A stretch of DNA of 64,000 bases from Arundinibacter roseus (GTDB lineage: Bacteria > Bacteroidota > Bacteroidia > Cytophagales > Spirosomataceae), in NCBI RefSeq assembly GCF_004348825.1, contig NZ_SMJU01000009.1, positions 1-64,000 of the forward strand, given 5' to 3'. A program made the translations under genes and the position numbers. The notes under the pieces were generated by a model. The model saw only the letters and a program-made list of their open reading frames with translations. It made no database searches and was not told the DNA's origin. Of this stretch, positions 7,608 to 16,394 are shown one piece after another. The first letter of the stretch is position 1. Each line of letters opens with the position of its first letter.

Positions 7608-9136
7608 GGCGATTTCGTACGATTTGGAGCAGCGCCACGCTGTTTTTGATGGGATTGCTCGTGTATTGGTCCTGTGGAGAATCCCGGAAGCCCAACGGAG
7701 AAGTACTCGCCCGGCAGCATTGCTCGGGTTGTCACGCCTTTCCTGAACCGGAATTGCTGGACAAAAAAACCTGGAAAAATGGCGTTCTTCCCTACATGGC
7801 ACCACGTTTGGGGCTTTCGGTAGCCGGATCTGATTCGTCTATTTTTCAGAATTATGAAGAGCAAAAGCGAATCATGGAATTAGGAATTTTTCCAGAATCG
7901 CCCGTGGTAAGTCAGGCAGAATGGGAAAGTATTGTTGCTTATTATTTACAAAAAGCACCCGACAGCCTGCTTCGCCCGGCGCCACAGGATACGCTGTTGC
8001 CACTCCCCAATTTTACCCCAAAACACCCCAAAGACCCCATAGCGGCTACGGTGACTTCGGTGCGCTACGATCAGTTTACTCGTCAGATTTGGGTAAGTCA
8101 GCGGCCGGGTGGAGTATTTATTATGAATAGAAATCTGCAAATCGTGGATTCGCTGTTCAATCCCGAAAGTCCGTTTTCTGATTTTCGTTCCGTGTCCGGC
8201 GAGAGTTGGGATCTGCTGAGTATGGGCATGATGGACCCAAACGATGACAGCAAAGGTGCGCTGCTTTCAATAAAAAAAGAAAATGGAAACTGGCGGGGCA
8301 AGCGGCTTATCAACAAGCTGCAACGCCCTGTACATGCAACATGGGCGGATGTTAATGAGGATGGCTACGAAGACGTGATCGTCTGTGAATATGGCAACTA
8401 CACCGGAAAACTCGCCTGGTATCAAGGGTCGGCCACTGATTCGATGCCTCAGCGTATGATTGAAAATAGTCCCGGTGCACGCATGACCTACTGGAAAGAT
8501 TATGACGGCGATGGGCGCAAAGATTTGTGGGTCCTGTGGGCGCAGGGCGACGAGCAGATTTCGGTGTATTTGAACGGTGGTAAAGGGAATTTTGCCAAGA
8601 AAGTCCTGCTGCGTTTTCCACCTACCTACGGCTCGGGTTCTTTTGAATTGCATGATTTTAATGGTGATGGGAAATTAGATATTTTATATGCCAACGGCGA
8701 CAATGGCGATAAATCGTATTTACTGAAACCCTACCACGGCATTCGGATTTTCATGAATAAAGGGAAGGACAAATTTGAGGAAACGTTCTTTTACCCGCTC
8801 GACGGCGCTACACAAGCCCTTGCCCGGGACTTTGACGGAGATGGCGATCTGGACATTGCCGCCATTGCTTTTTTTCCGGATTTCAGCCTCTCGCCCGTGC
8901 GTAGTTTTGTATATCTTGAAAACAAAGGAAACAACACCTTTCTCCCGCGTACTTTTGCCGAAACCAACCGGGGGCGATGGCTCACGATGGAAGCTGCGGA
9001 TATAGACGAAGATGGAGACCTGGATTTGTTGTTGGGCTCTTTCTACCTCGCCATCACGCCTACGGCCAAAGAAGATCTGGAACGGTGGAAAACCGGCAAT
9101 AAAGGTGTGTTGATTTTGGAAAATAAATTGCGGTAA
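7604..9136 (+). CDS. Exported FG-GAP/VCBS repeat protein with a haem-c motif
   Basis: The 510-residue product has an N-terminal membrane segment with a lipobox-like YWSC (Cys24), so it is probably a lipoprotein. A cytochrome c motif CSGCH follows at 40-44 inside a short c-type domain (about 30-125). From about residue 245 come at least five FG-GAP-type calcium-binding motifs, such as DVNEDGYED, DYDGDGRKD, DFNGDGKLD, DFDGDGDLD and DIDEDGDLD, predicting a beta-propeller. Function is unknown; an extracytoplasmic redox or sugar-binding role is possible. It is coupled to argH by a 4-bp ATGA overlap, although the two functions have no obvious link. Confidence 0.75.
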   Translation: MRRFRTIWSSATLFLMGLLVYWSCGESRKPNGEVLARQHCSGCHAFPEPELLDKKTWKNGVLPYMAPRLGLSVAGSDSSIFQNYEEQKRIMELGIFPESPVVSQAEWESIVAYYLQKAPDSLLRPAPQDTLLPLPNFTPKHPKDPIAATVTSVRYDQFTRQIWVSQRPGGVFIMNRNLQIVDSLFNPESPFSDFRSVSGESWDLLSMGMMDPNDDSKGALLSIKKENGNWRGKRLINKLQRPVHATWADVNEDGYEDVIVCEYGNYTGKLAWYQGSATDSMPQRMIENSPGARMTYWKDYDGDGRKDLWVLWAQGDEQISVYLNGGKGNFAKKVLLRFPPTYGSGSFELHDFNGDGKLDILYANGDNGDKSYLLKPYHGIRIFMNKGKDKFEETFFYPLDGATQALARDFDGDGDLDIAAIAFFPDFSLSPVRSFVYLENKGNNTFLPRTFAETNRGRWLTMEAADIDEDGDLDLLLGSFYLAITPTAKEDLERWKTGNKGVLILENKLR

Positions 9137-9187
9137 AGAAAACTCTTCCGGTACGTTTTTAGGCTTTGTGGAAAAAGAGTCCTTCTC

Positions 9188-9979
9188 TTATTTTTCAAGA
9201 CTCAAAACCGTACCGGCTTTTCCCTCCGCAGCCAAAGCTAAATCCTGGGCGTGGCAAATAATCACCCATTTCACACCTGATTCCAAAGCTTTGAAAGCAT
9301 TATCAAGTTTTGGAATCATTCCCTGATTGATCACGCCGGAGGCTTTGAACGTTGCGTACGATTCGGGCGTAAGCGATGGAATAACCGACTCGTCGTCGTC
9401 GGGATCTGACAAGACTCCTTTTTTCTCAAAGCAATAAATCAGACTTATAGGCTGCAAAGGCGCCAATGCAACCGCGGTGGCCGATGCCATGGTATCGGCG
9501 TTGGTGTTGAGCAATACACCCTCAGAAGTAAAGGTGAGCGGGGCAATGACAGGGATTAATCCGCTTTTCAAAAAGCTATTGAGTTGCCCGGAATTTACCT
9601 CTGCAATATCGCCCACAAATCCATAATCAAGTGTCTTTACAGGTCGTTTTGTGGAGCGGATAATCCCGGCATCAGCGCCCGTCAGACCAATAGCATTGCA
9701 ACTTTCTGCCTGCAACTGAGCCACAAGGTTTTTGTTGACCAACCCGCCATAAACCATCGTAACGACATCGAGCATGGCGCGGTCCGTAATACGTCGGCCA
9801 TCGACCATTTGGGTTTCGATACCTAGTTTTGCAGCAGTTTGCGTGGCTATTTTCCCTCCTCCATGAATCAGGATTTTTGGGGTAGAAATCTGCGCAAATA
9901 CCCGTAGAAAATCTGTACAGGCTGTGGGATTATCAATGATATTTCCACCAATTTTTATTACATGAACCGGAAAAGACAT
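9188..9979 (-). CDS. argB: Acetylglutamate kinase (or succinylglutamate kinase)
   Basis: The 263-residue amino-acid kinase phosphorylates N-acylglutamate in arginine synthesis. It carries KIGGN at 9-13, HGGGK at 39-43, VDGRRITD and NTNADTMAS, with a C-terminal GMIPKL. In some Bacteroidota the acyl group is succinyl rather than acetyl; the sequence alone does not tell me which. It is transcribed towards the argH/FG-GAP pair and separated from it by 51 bp that include a weak ACTCTT/AAGAGT inverted repeat. A well-formed promoter lies 38 nt upstream. Confidence 0.92.
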   Translation of the reverse strand: MSFPVHVIKIGGNIIDNPTACTDFLRVFAQISTPKILIHGGGKIATQTAAKLGIETQMVDGRRITDRAMLDVVTMVYGGLVNKNLVAQLQAESCNAIGLTGADAGIIRSTKRPVKTLDYGFVGDIAEVNSGQLNSFLKSGLIPVIAPLTFTSEGVLLNTNADTMASATAVALAPLQPISLIYCFEKKGVLSDPDDDESVIPSLTPESYATFKASGVINQGMIPKLDNAFKALESGVKWVIICHAQDLALAAEGKAGTVLSLEK

Positions 9980-10016
9980 AAGGATTCAGAAGATGTTGAA
10001 GGTCTGTTTTGGCAGA

Positions 10017-10045
10017 CAAAGGTAAAAAACCACCCATTTTTCCAA
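10017..10045 (-). promoter_or_regulatory. Predicted promoter of argB
   Basis: On the minus strand a -33 TTG (10045-10043) is followed after 18 nt by TACCTTTG (10024-10017), an exact match to the Bacteroidota -7 consensus TAnnTTTG. The inferred start site is about 30 nt upstream of the argB ATG. Confidence 0.6.
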
Positions 10046-10189
10046 TGAATAAAAAACGTTTGGGCTGATTTATATCATAGCCGGCTCACGAACGAAACCC
10101 GAACTTTGTACTGTTAGTTACACAAACTATAAACAAGCGAATGAAGTCATTTTTCTGGTTTATAGAAACATTTCAACCTGTACTTCGCT

Positions 10190-10603
10190 ATGCTCTCTGA
10201 TATACAAAATCGCACGGATGTAGAAAATCTGGTCAATACTTTTTATGAAAAAGTGCGGGCCGATGCAACCATCGGCATGATTTTCAATGAAGTTGCCCAC
10301 GTTGACTGGCCTTCGCATTTGCCCAAAATGTATGACTTTTGGGAAAGTATTCTTTTCGGTACAGGTCAATATCGGGGACGGCCCATGCCGCCGCATTTTA
10401 AATTAAATGAGCATCATCCGTTTAAACCAGAATATTTTGATGCATGGCTGGCACTTTTTTACCAAACCGTAGACGAACTTTTTGAAGGCGAAAAAGCAAC
10501 CGAAGCCAAAGTACGGGCCGTCAACATTGCCGCAGTTATGGAGCACCGCATCAATCAGATTAATGAAGGTGCCACGGCGTCGCTACTCCACCGGGATCAG
10601 TAA
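10190..10603 (+). CDS. Group III truncated haemoglobin
   Basis: The 137-residue protein matches group III 2-on-2 haemoglobins: FYEKVRADATIG in helix A/B, WPSHLPKMYDFW, then GRPMPPHFKL with the probable proximal His69, and FDAWLALF. Family members bind O2 or NO and are linked to NO or peroxide handling and microaerobic growth; the specific role here is unknown. It is cytosolic, with no signal peptide. Its last 21 bp overlap, tail to tail, the end of the FAD oxidoreductase gene. The upstream 210 bp also holds the divergent argB promoter; I see no clear promoter for this gene. Confidence 0.85.
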   Translation: MLSDIQNRTDVENLVNTFYEKVRADATIGMIFNEVAHVDWPSHLPKMYDFWESILFGTGQYRGRPMPPHFKLNEHHPFKPEYFDAWLALFYQTVDELFEGEKATEAKVRAVNIAAVMEHRINQINEGATASLLHRDQ

Positions 10604-12619
10604 AATGGCGTCTGCCACTACGATTCCATCCGCGCCCTCATTCGACAGCTCGATGTAGTTGTCTGTCCCGGCCACAAATTCAAAGGTATCTACTTTGATC
10701 CACTCGTTTACCTGAGTTTGAGTAGGGAGCGTCAGTACTTTTTGGGTTTTAAGAGCCTGAATCTCAATCTTGGTTTTACTGGATTTTCCGGTTGTTTTTC
10801 CATCATACTGCGCCGGATTTCCACCGCCACCGCCCGGATAAGGATTAAAAATATATACCGCGTAGCGGCCCTGCGCCGGAATCGACGGAATAAACCGGAC
10901 TGATTTTCTGTCGGCTCCTTTTGATTCATCCACGAGTTGCGTACGCGCATATTTTCCGCCTTCAGTACTTTTTTTCCATTCGCCCATCGCGTGTACGGCA
11001 TCTGGCGTAACATCATTGTCAAGTAATATTTCGGGGCGGCTGCCGTCTGCCAGAGGGTTAGTTACAAGGCTGCGCTGCAAGTCCTCTACCGAAATTTCCT
11101 GAACAGAACTCCCACCATTCAGCGACAGCACAGCGGCCGCAGCCGCGGCCTGCCCAAGGGCCATAAACACCGGCTCCATTCGGATAGAACCATAGGCAAT
11201 GTGGCTTGCTGAGTGGCAAACAGGAACAAGCAGATTGGTACATTCAGTGCGTTTGGGAACAAGCGAGCGGTAGCTGATTGGGTAGGGATGAAAGCCGTGC
11301 ACCTGCACATCGCCTTCGTTTTGTACCATCGCTTCGCCAGTGTCAGGATCTTTCACAATGAGCCGCTGACAATTATGTGAATCCATGGAGTAGGCAGCCA
11401 TGGCGATGCCGTCGGGCACCACTTCCCGATTTTCGCAGTTGTGCTGCGTCATGACATATTCGCCAATCATGCGCCGCGCTTCACGGATGTAAAGCTGCGG
11501 GGTAAAATGGTCATTTTCAAGATATTCATCTTTCGGATAGCCCCATTCCAGCATTTGTTCCCGCAAATGAACAGGCATCCGTGGATCGTGCCCCACGAAG
11601 TACAGAAAGCCTTTGGTGTAGTCGAGATGCTCCTGTATGATCTGTTGACGGGTTTCGTAATCAGCTTCGGGATAGGCAAAATTCATTCCGATCATGTCTG
11701 TTGATAGCCCACCTTTATTATTAATATCCGTTTTCTGATTAGGCATATCCGCAATGTGCAGCACACCCCAGTTGATGTGCGCAGGTTTTTCGATAGCGAC
11801 CTGTCTCAGAAGTAGTTCATATTTTGTAGAGTCATAGCGTGGCGGGCGTGTGATAGCAATTCGGTTTTCGGGATTATTGGTCAGGCATATTCTGAAATTG
11901 TAGGCCTGTACACTCTTGTCGCCGCTCCCGTTGGGTAGCAAAGGTGCCTCACTAATTCCCCAAAGCAACCCGCTCGTAGAATCGCCCGGAATGCGGTACG
12001 GGCTGATCCCCTTGGGAAACTGATGTTTATCCAGCATTTGTACACCGTTCCAGGTTTCGCCGTAGAGGCTGTTGGCTTCACGACCTACGGTGTAGCTCAC
12101 GCCTGCTTTGGCCATCAAATCGCCTTCGTAGGTACAATCTATAAATACCTTTGCGCGAATCGTCCGGTTGGTTTTTGATTCAGGATAAATAGCATTTTCG
12201 ACCACAATTTCCTCAATGACTCCCTTTTGCTTTTTGACCGAAAAAAGCCGATAGTCGTACCACACCTCAACCTTTGCCCTGCTGATGTACTGCTGAAAAA
12301 GATTCAGCGCTACGTGGGGTTCAAACGTCCACTGCTCAAACTTCCCGTAATGTTGCCCGATGCGGCGGTAAAAGTCGCGCGCCAGGCCCGTAACGGCATA
12401 TTTATTTCCGATGTCGGTTTGTCCCAACCCTCCCGAACTTAGTCCTCCGAGCCGCCGCGAGGGCTCAATCAGCAGCACCGACTTTCCATTCATTTTGGCG
12501 GTGTAGGCTGCTATTACACCTGCGGAAGTTCCGCCATAGATGCAGATATCGTAGGTAGTTTGGGCCATAGCGACTTTTAGAGAAAGACTAAGAAGAAGAA
12601 CTAAGGTTAACCGTTTCAT
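10583..12619 (-). CDS. Secreted FAD-dependent oxidoreductase with golvesin-like C-terminal domain
   Basis: From ATG 12619 the 678-residue product has a signal peptide (MKRLTLVLLLSLSLKVAMAQ); the frame is open to 12790 but that would bury the signal. A Rossmann FAD site GGTSAGVIAAY is followed by EPSRRLGGLSSGG, as in pfam12831 oxidoreductases often annotated as xanthan-lyase-like. The last 120 or so residues, ending DGIVVADAILLIPVE, look like the golvesin/xanthan-lyase beta-domain that binds polysaccharide. It probably acts on sugars outside the cytoplasm, but the substrate is unknown. The gene ends inside the last codons of the convergent haemoglobin gene. Confidence 0.75.
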   Translation of the reverse strand: MKRLTLVLLLSLSLKVAMAQTTYDICIYGGTSAGVIAAYTAKMNGKSVLLIEPSRRLGGLSSGGLGQTDIGNKYAVTGLARDFYRRIGQHYGKFEQWTFEPHVALNLFQQYISRAKVEVWYDYRLFSVKKQKGVIEEIVVENAIYPESKTNRTIRAKVFIDCTYEGDLMAKAGVSYTVGREANSLYGETWNGVQMLDKHQFPKGISPYRIPGDSTSGLLWGISEAPLLPNGSGDKSVQAYNFRICLTNNPENRIAITRPPRYDSTKYELLLRQVAIEKPAHINWGVLHIADMPNQKTDINNKGGLSTDMIGMNFAYPEADYETRQQIIQEHLDYTKGFLYFVGHDPRMPVHLREQMLEWGYPKDEYLENDHFTPQLYIREARRMIGEYVMTQHNCENREVVPDGIAMAAYSMDSHNCQRLIVKDPDTGEAMVQNEGDVQVHGFHPYPISYRSLVPKRTECTNLLVPVCHSASHIAYGSIRMEPVFMALGQAAAAAAVLSLNGGSSVQEISVEDLQRSLVTNPLADGSRPEILLDNDVTPDAVHAMGEWKKSTEGGKYARTQLVDESKGADRKSVRFIPSIPAQGRYAVYIFNPYPGGGGGNPAQYDGKTTGKSSKTKIEIQALKTQKVLTLPTQTQVNEWIKVDTFEFVAGTDNYIELSNEGADGIVVADAILLIPVE

Positions 12620-12802
12620 AGTTTTTATCACAGAAATTGGAATTGGTACTGAGTAAAAAGATTCTAATGCTTCCTGCGGCAGGCAAGAAAAATCGTTTTG
12701 AAAGATACTGAATATCCTGCAAATGTGAATGGGAATCCTCTTTGCGGCCTGCCACCTATAAAACCTTTTGTCAAATTGTTTTACTCTCAAAGTGCCTTAT
12801 AC

Positions 12803-12810
12803 TATTTTTG
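12803..12810 (+). promoter_or_regulatory. Predicted -7 box upstream of the J-domain gene
   Basis: TATTTTTG is an exact TAnnTTTG match in the 307-bp region between the FAD oxidoreductase start (12619) and the J-domain gene. A TTG at 12776-12778 is 24 nt upstream, longer than usual. The leader would be about 110 nt. The rest of this intergenic stretch shows nothing else clear. Confidence 0.4.
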
Positions 12811-12926
12811 CATCACCACATCTTGACAAAGGAATTGGGTAGAATGAGTTCTGACTCTTCGTAAGCTCACATATAACCAACAGCATTAGGTTTGTTACTA
12901 ACCTTTGTTCTAAACTAATTTTTGAA

Positions 12927-14006
12927 ATGTCCAAGCTCATTCAGATCACAAAAGATAAAACCGAACAGTCGAAGCCTCAGAAGGACTTTAATAAACTTGT
13001 AGCTAAAACTGAAAAACTTGAAAAGGAGGTTTTAAAATTCCGGGAAGGGTTGGTAATGCTTCAACAACAGATACAAACGGTCTTCGTCCCGAAACGTGAT
13101 GAGTACTATAAGCATAATGTAGCATTACTTCAGGTTTATGACCGTGCTCATGATTCGACGTTTTTTACCCGGACAGAAAAGAAAAAGCTGGTTTCATTAA
13201 TCAAGAAAGACATCTATGAACTGCTTGAGTCCGGCAACTTTGACGAAGTGCTCATCCCGATGTTTGATAAGTATCACGAGCATACCTATCAAGAAGAACA
13301 GGAATACATGGATTCGTTGAGCAAGGATTACATGAAAGATTTTTTTTCAATGGCTGGAATTGAGCTTGATGAAGATGCCGATCTTGACAATCCTGAAAAA
13401 TTGGCTGAGAAAATAGCCCAAAAGTTAGCTCTGGAAAGCGAAGAGTTTGAAGCAGAAAAGCAGCAGAAGGAAGAGAAAAAGGCCAAACGCCCCAAAACCA
13501 AGACCCAGGTAAAGCAGGAAATTGAAGCACGAAGTATTACCAAATCTGTACGCTCAATTTATATGGATCTCGTCAAGGCATTTCACCCGGACCGGGAGCC
13601 CGACGCGCAGGAACGTGAGCGTAAAACGCAGATCATGCAGCGTGTAACAGAAGCATACGAATCAAATAATTTATTAGGTCTCTTGCGCTTACAGCTGGAA
13701 TTTGAACGAATTGACCAAACACACATTGAGAATTTGGCCGAAGATCAACTGAAAAATTACAATAAGCTTCTAAAAGATCAGATAAAAGATCTTGAAGGTG
13801 AACTGGATTTTCTGCGTATGCAGGCTTGTAGCATCAGTCAGTATCCTTTTTATATGGTTAAATCTATCGATAAAGTATTCTCTTTATTAAATGATGACAT
13901 AGAAGAGACTATCGAACTTGCCAATGCATACAGGCTTTCAAAAGAAAGTCTAAAGAACAATTTGGCAATGAAAGATTTTTTAAAAAGCTATAAAATTCCC
14001 ATATAA
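12927..14006 (+). CDS. Coiled-coil protein with a J-domain-like segment
   Basis: The 359-residue, highly charged protein is mostly helical. A Lys/Glu-rich linker around residues 175-200 precedes a segment containing the J-domain hallmark HPD in VKAFHPDREPD near residue 220, and a following helix with TEAYESNN. The HPD loop is what stimulates DnaK ATPase in J-proteins, so this may be a DnaK co-chaperone, although the flanking J helices are divergent. The N-terminal 60 residues are predicted coiled-coil. No signal or membrane segment is seen. It is convergent with yjjG, with 8 bp between stops. Confidence 0.6.
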   Translation: MSKLIQITKDKTEQSKPQKDFNKLVAKTEKLEKEVLKFREGLVMLQQQIQTVFVPKRDEYYKHNVALLQVYDRAHDSTFFTRTEKKKLVSLIKKDIYELLESGNFDEVLIPMFDKYHEHTYQEEQEYMDSLSKDYMKDFFSMAGIELDEDADLDNPEKLAEKIAQKLALESEEFEAEKQQKEEKKAKRPKTKTQVKQEIEARSITKSVRSIYMDLVKAFHPDREPDAQERERKTQIMQRVTEAYESNNLLGLLRLQLEFERIDQTHIENLAEDQLKNYNKLLKDQIKDLEGELDFLRMQACSISQYPFYMVKSIDKVFSLLNDDIEETIELANAYRLSKESLKNNLAMKDFLKSYKIPI

Positions 14007-14014
14007 ACAGGCTC

Positions 14015-14710
14015 TTACAAAATATCTTTCAGTTCGTTGAGGTGCCGTACCTCGTAGGTAGGTGCTTCATCAAACATATGTCCGGCGGGATTATAGAAAA
14101 CGGTGTCCATCCCAAATCGTTTGGCCCCCAGAATATCTGCCACCCAATTATCACCAATCATGAGGCACTCAGCGCACTGCGCTCCTGCGCAGGTAATGGC
14201 ATAATCAAAAATCCGGCGGTCGGGTTTGCGCGCCTGCGCATTTTCATTGGTAATGAGGTGAGTGAAATACTGCACGATTCCTGAACTCCGAAGTTTTTTA
14301 TCCTGAATAAAATCAAATCCATTGGTAATGATATGGAGATCGTAGCCTCGTTCGCGCGCATAGTCCAGCACATCCAGCGCTCCGTCGAGCAGGTACGACT
14401 TGGTTGGCAGCAGCTCAATGTAGGCATCTTCCATCGTTCGGAAATTTGGCGGGGAAGGAACACCAAGTTCAGAAAGAACCAGCTTGAATCTATTTTCCCG
14501 AATATCGCTATGCGCAATCAGCCCCTGATCGAGTTGTGCCCAAAGCTGATAGTTAATCTTTAAGTAGGTAGTAATAAACTGTTCGTGTGAAGGTATGCCC
14601 AATTCCTGCATCTTAAACAGGTGATACACCTCCGTCAGAGATTCCGTTGAGTTCCGCTCAAAGTCCCATAGCGTGTGGTCGAGATCGAAAAAAAGATGCT
14701 TATATTTCAA
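14015..14710 (-). CDS. YjjG-type noncanonical pyrimidine nucleotidase (HAD family)
   Basis: The 231-residue protein opens with the HAD motif FDLDHTLWDFERN (nucleophile Asp in DxDxT), has ITNGFDF (motif II), a Lys in ARKPDRRIF (motif III) and MIGDNWVADILGAK (motif IV). This fits the YjjG family of house-cleaning 5'-nucleotidases that hydrolyse noncanonical pyrimidine nucleotides. It follows the ferredoxin gene on the same strand after 74 bp that contain an inverted repeat. Confidence 0.85.
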   Translation of the reverse strand: MKYKHLFFDLDHTLWDFERNSTESLTEVYHLFKMQELGIPSHEQFITTYLKINYQLWAQLDQGLIAHSDIRENRFKLVLSELGVPSPPNFRTMEDAYIELLPTKSYLLDGALDVLDYARERGYDLHIITNGFDFIQDKKLRSSGIVQYFTHLITNENAQARKPDRRIFDYAITCAGAQCAECLMIGDNWVADILGAKRFGMDTVFYNPAGHMFDEAPTYEVRHLNELKDIL

Positions 14711-14727
14711 GTAATAATCAGGTTAGC

Positions 14728-14768
14728 GGCATCCTGAACCAGACCGTATAAATCAGGGCCAGGATGCC
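14728..14768. repeat. 9-bp inverted repeat between ferredoxin and yjjG genes
   Basis: GGCATCCTG at 14728-14736 pairs with CAGGATGCC at 14760-14768 (loop 23 nt). A T-run on the plus strand starts 7 nt further. For the minus-strand genes there is no T-run after the stem, so termination between them is doubtful. Confidence 0.35.
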
Positions 14769-14784
14769 TCAGTGGTCTTTTTTG

Positions 14785-15090
14785 TTAAAAATCCAACTTC
14801 AATCGTTCTACGGGCTGATTGTTAATTAGGTGACTTTCTACAATTTCGTCTACATCCGAAAGTTGCACATTTCCGTATATAATACCTTCGGGATATACGA
14901 CAAGTGCCGGACCTTTGGGGCACACATCCAGGCAGCCTGAACGCTGTGCACGGATTTCCGGTCCGATATTCCGATCCTTTAATGCCTGCTTAAAAGCATC
15001 AACCAGGGCCATTCCGTGAGCTTCTCCGCAGCATTTTTTTGGTGCATCTTTCTGATTTGTACAGATAAAAACGTGTTTCTGATATTTCAT
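14785..15090 (-). CDS. Thioredoxin-like [2Fe-2S] ferredoxin
   Basis: The 101-residue protein resembles the thioredoxin-fold 2Fe-2S ferredoxins. Candidate cluster cysteines are Cys10 (FICTN), Cys20 or Cys21 (KKCCGEAHG), Cys53 and Cys57 (SGCLDVCPKGP). Such proteins act as small cytosolic electron carriers or as subunits related to NuoE; no redox partner gene is nearby. It is transcribed away from the sigma-factor gene across a 384-bp intergenic region. Confidence 0.85.
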   Translation of the reverse strand: MKYQKHVFICTNQKDAPKKCCGEAHGMALVDAFKQALKDRNIGPEIRAQRSGCLDVCPKGPALVVYPEGIIYGNVQLSDVDEIVESHLINNQPVERLKLDF

Positions 15091-15277
15091 AAAAAATAAA
15101 TGTTTGAACGATGAGGGTAAAACTAAGGGATTGAAATGAATCTGATCACTTACTAATGAACTTTTTTAAATAAACCAAAGTTTAAATAATCGAGTTATAG
15201 TCATATAGTTCTATTTTTTCATAGAATTAACCTAGTTAACCAAAGCAACTATTTTTCAGGCTTGTATGAAAATTCAG

Positions 15278-15296
15278 GGTGTTAACAGGTGTTAAC
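15278..15296. promoter_or_regulatory. Tandem GGTGTTAAC repeats upstream of the sigma-factor gene
   Basis: GGTGTTAAC occurs at 15278-15286 and again at 15288-15296, a 10-bp period that would place both on the same face of the helix. A third GTTAAC is at 15235-15240. They lie in the 384-bp gap (15091-15474) between the divergent ferredoxin and sigma genes, which otherwise shows only AT-rich DNA. This may be an operator; the binding protein is unknown. Confidence 0.35.
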
Positions 15297-15474
15297 GATA
15301 GAAAAATCAAAAAAAAAGCGTGATAAATGCTTGCAAAATATCAATCAAACAATTTTCTTTGATACAATTATTCAAAAAGTGACCTACAAAAAAGGCTTCT
15401 ATACATTCACCAAAAACAAAAGGAGGTACAATATCGATACAAGACTCTACGTTAACTAAATCGAATACAGAAAA

Positions 15475-16074
15475 ATGGAGAAAATCCAAGTTAGCGACAG
15501 TGAGTTGGTATCGCTGTACATCCGTGGAGAGGAAAAGGCATTCGAAAAGCTTGTTCAACGCCACAAATCACGAATATATACTACCATTTATCTGATTGTA
15601 AAAGACCAATATGTTGCCGAAGACTTGATGCAGGATACATTCATCAAGGCGGTGGATACAATCAAATCTGGTAGATATAACGAGGAGGGTAAATTTTTGC
15701 CATGGATTATCCGAATCGCTCACAACCTCGCTATTGATTATTTTAGACGCGATAAACGCTACCCCAATGTAGTGTTTGAGGATGGAAGTAATGTGTTTAA
15801 TACACTTGACTTCTCGGAAGATTCGGTTGAATCAATCCAAATCCGACAGGAGACCCACGAGCAGCTGCGGGAGATGATTCAGCGGTTGCCAGAGGTACAG
15901 CGGCAGGTTCTGATCATGCGCCATTATGAGGACATGAGTTTTCAGGAGATTGCCGATGCCACGGGAGTGAGTATCAATACAGCCTTGGGGAGAATGCGTT
16001 ACGCGTTGATTAATTTGCGCAAGCAATTCAGCCAACGTACTCCGCAATATGACAAAAACGTTTACTTACGATGA
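15475..16074 (+). CDS. ECF-type RNA polymerase sigma factor
   Basis: The 199-residue protein has sigma region 2 (AEDLMQDTFIKAV, then LPWIIRIAHNLAIDYFRR, about 50-95) and region 4 (LPEVQRQVLIMRHYEDMSFQEIADATG, about 140-168), with no region 1 or 3, as in ECF sigma factors. It would direct transcription of an unknown regulon. It overlaps the small downstream gene by 26 bp, which suggests co-translation of a factor and its regulator. Confidence 0.9.
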   Translation: MEKIQVSDSELVSLYIRGEEKAFEKLVQRHKSRIYTTIYLIVKDQYVAEDLMQDTFIKAVDTIKSGRYNEEGKFLPWIIRIAHNLAIDYFRRDKRYPNVVFEDGSNVFNTLDFSEDSVESIQIRQETHEQLREMIQRLPEVQRQVLIMRHYEDMSFQEIADATGVSINTALGRMRYALINLRKQFSQRTPQYDKNVYLR

Positions 16075-16297
16075 TGTAGTTAGGTATCTATATGCCGAAA
16101 CTTCCCCTCAGGAAAATGACGACATTGTAGAGGCTCTTGCCTCCGATGCCGAGATGCTCGCCTTTTACCTCGATTCGCTTGAACTGCAAGCTCAAATGGA
16201 TCGGATAGTTCGGACACCCTCAGAAAAGGTGACCGAAAAGATTTTCAGTTATTCCCGACAGTTTACTACTACACAACCGGCCGACTTTTCTATTTAG
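16049..16297 (+). CDS. Small acidic protein, possible anti-sigma factor
   Basis: The 82-residue, acidic, mostly helical product begins MTKTFTYDDVVRYLYAE, a layout seen in short anti-sigma-like proteins encoded directly after ECF sigma genes in Bacteroidota. There is no transmembrane segment and no zinc-binding His/Cys cluster, so if it is an anti-sigma factor it is a soluble one. The 26-bp overlap with the sigma gene and the strong terminator right after it define a two-gene operon. Function is inferred from position. Confidence 0.65.
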   Translation: MTKTFTYDDVVRYLYAETSPQENDDIVEALASDAEMLAFYLDSLELQAQMDRIVRTPSEKVTEKIFSYSRQFTTTQPADFSI

Positions 16298-16323
16298 ATA
16301 AGTCAGCCGGTTGGCTTATTTTT

Positions 16324-16376
16324 GGGGTACGTTCGCTTTTCTGAATGTTCAGAAAAGCGAACTACTTTTTTTGTAC
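16324..16376. terminator. Strong bidirectional terminator after the sigma operon
   Basis: A perfect 15-bp stem, 16331-16345 with 16348-16362, is closed by a 2-nt loop (TG). An outer arm GGGTAC/GTACCC encloses the stem and a T-run (16366-16372). It separates the sigma operon from nth. Confidence 0.8.
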
Positions 16377-16394
16377 CCTATTAGTACGTTTTTT

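Noticed and set aside
15307-15564. 85-codon minus-strand frame upstream of and inside the sigma-factor gene
   Set aside because: It overlaps the sigma gene start antisense and has low-complexity, AT-driven composition.
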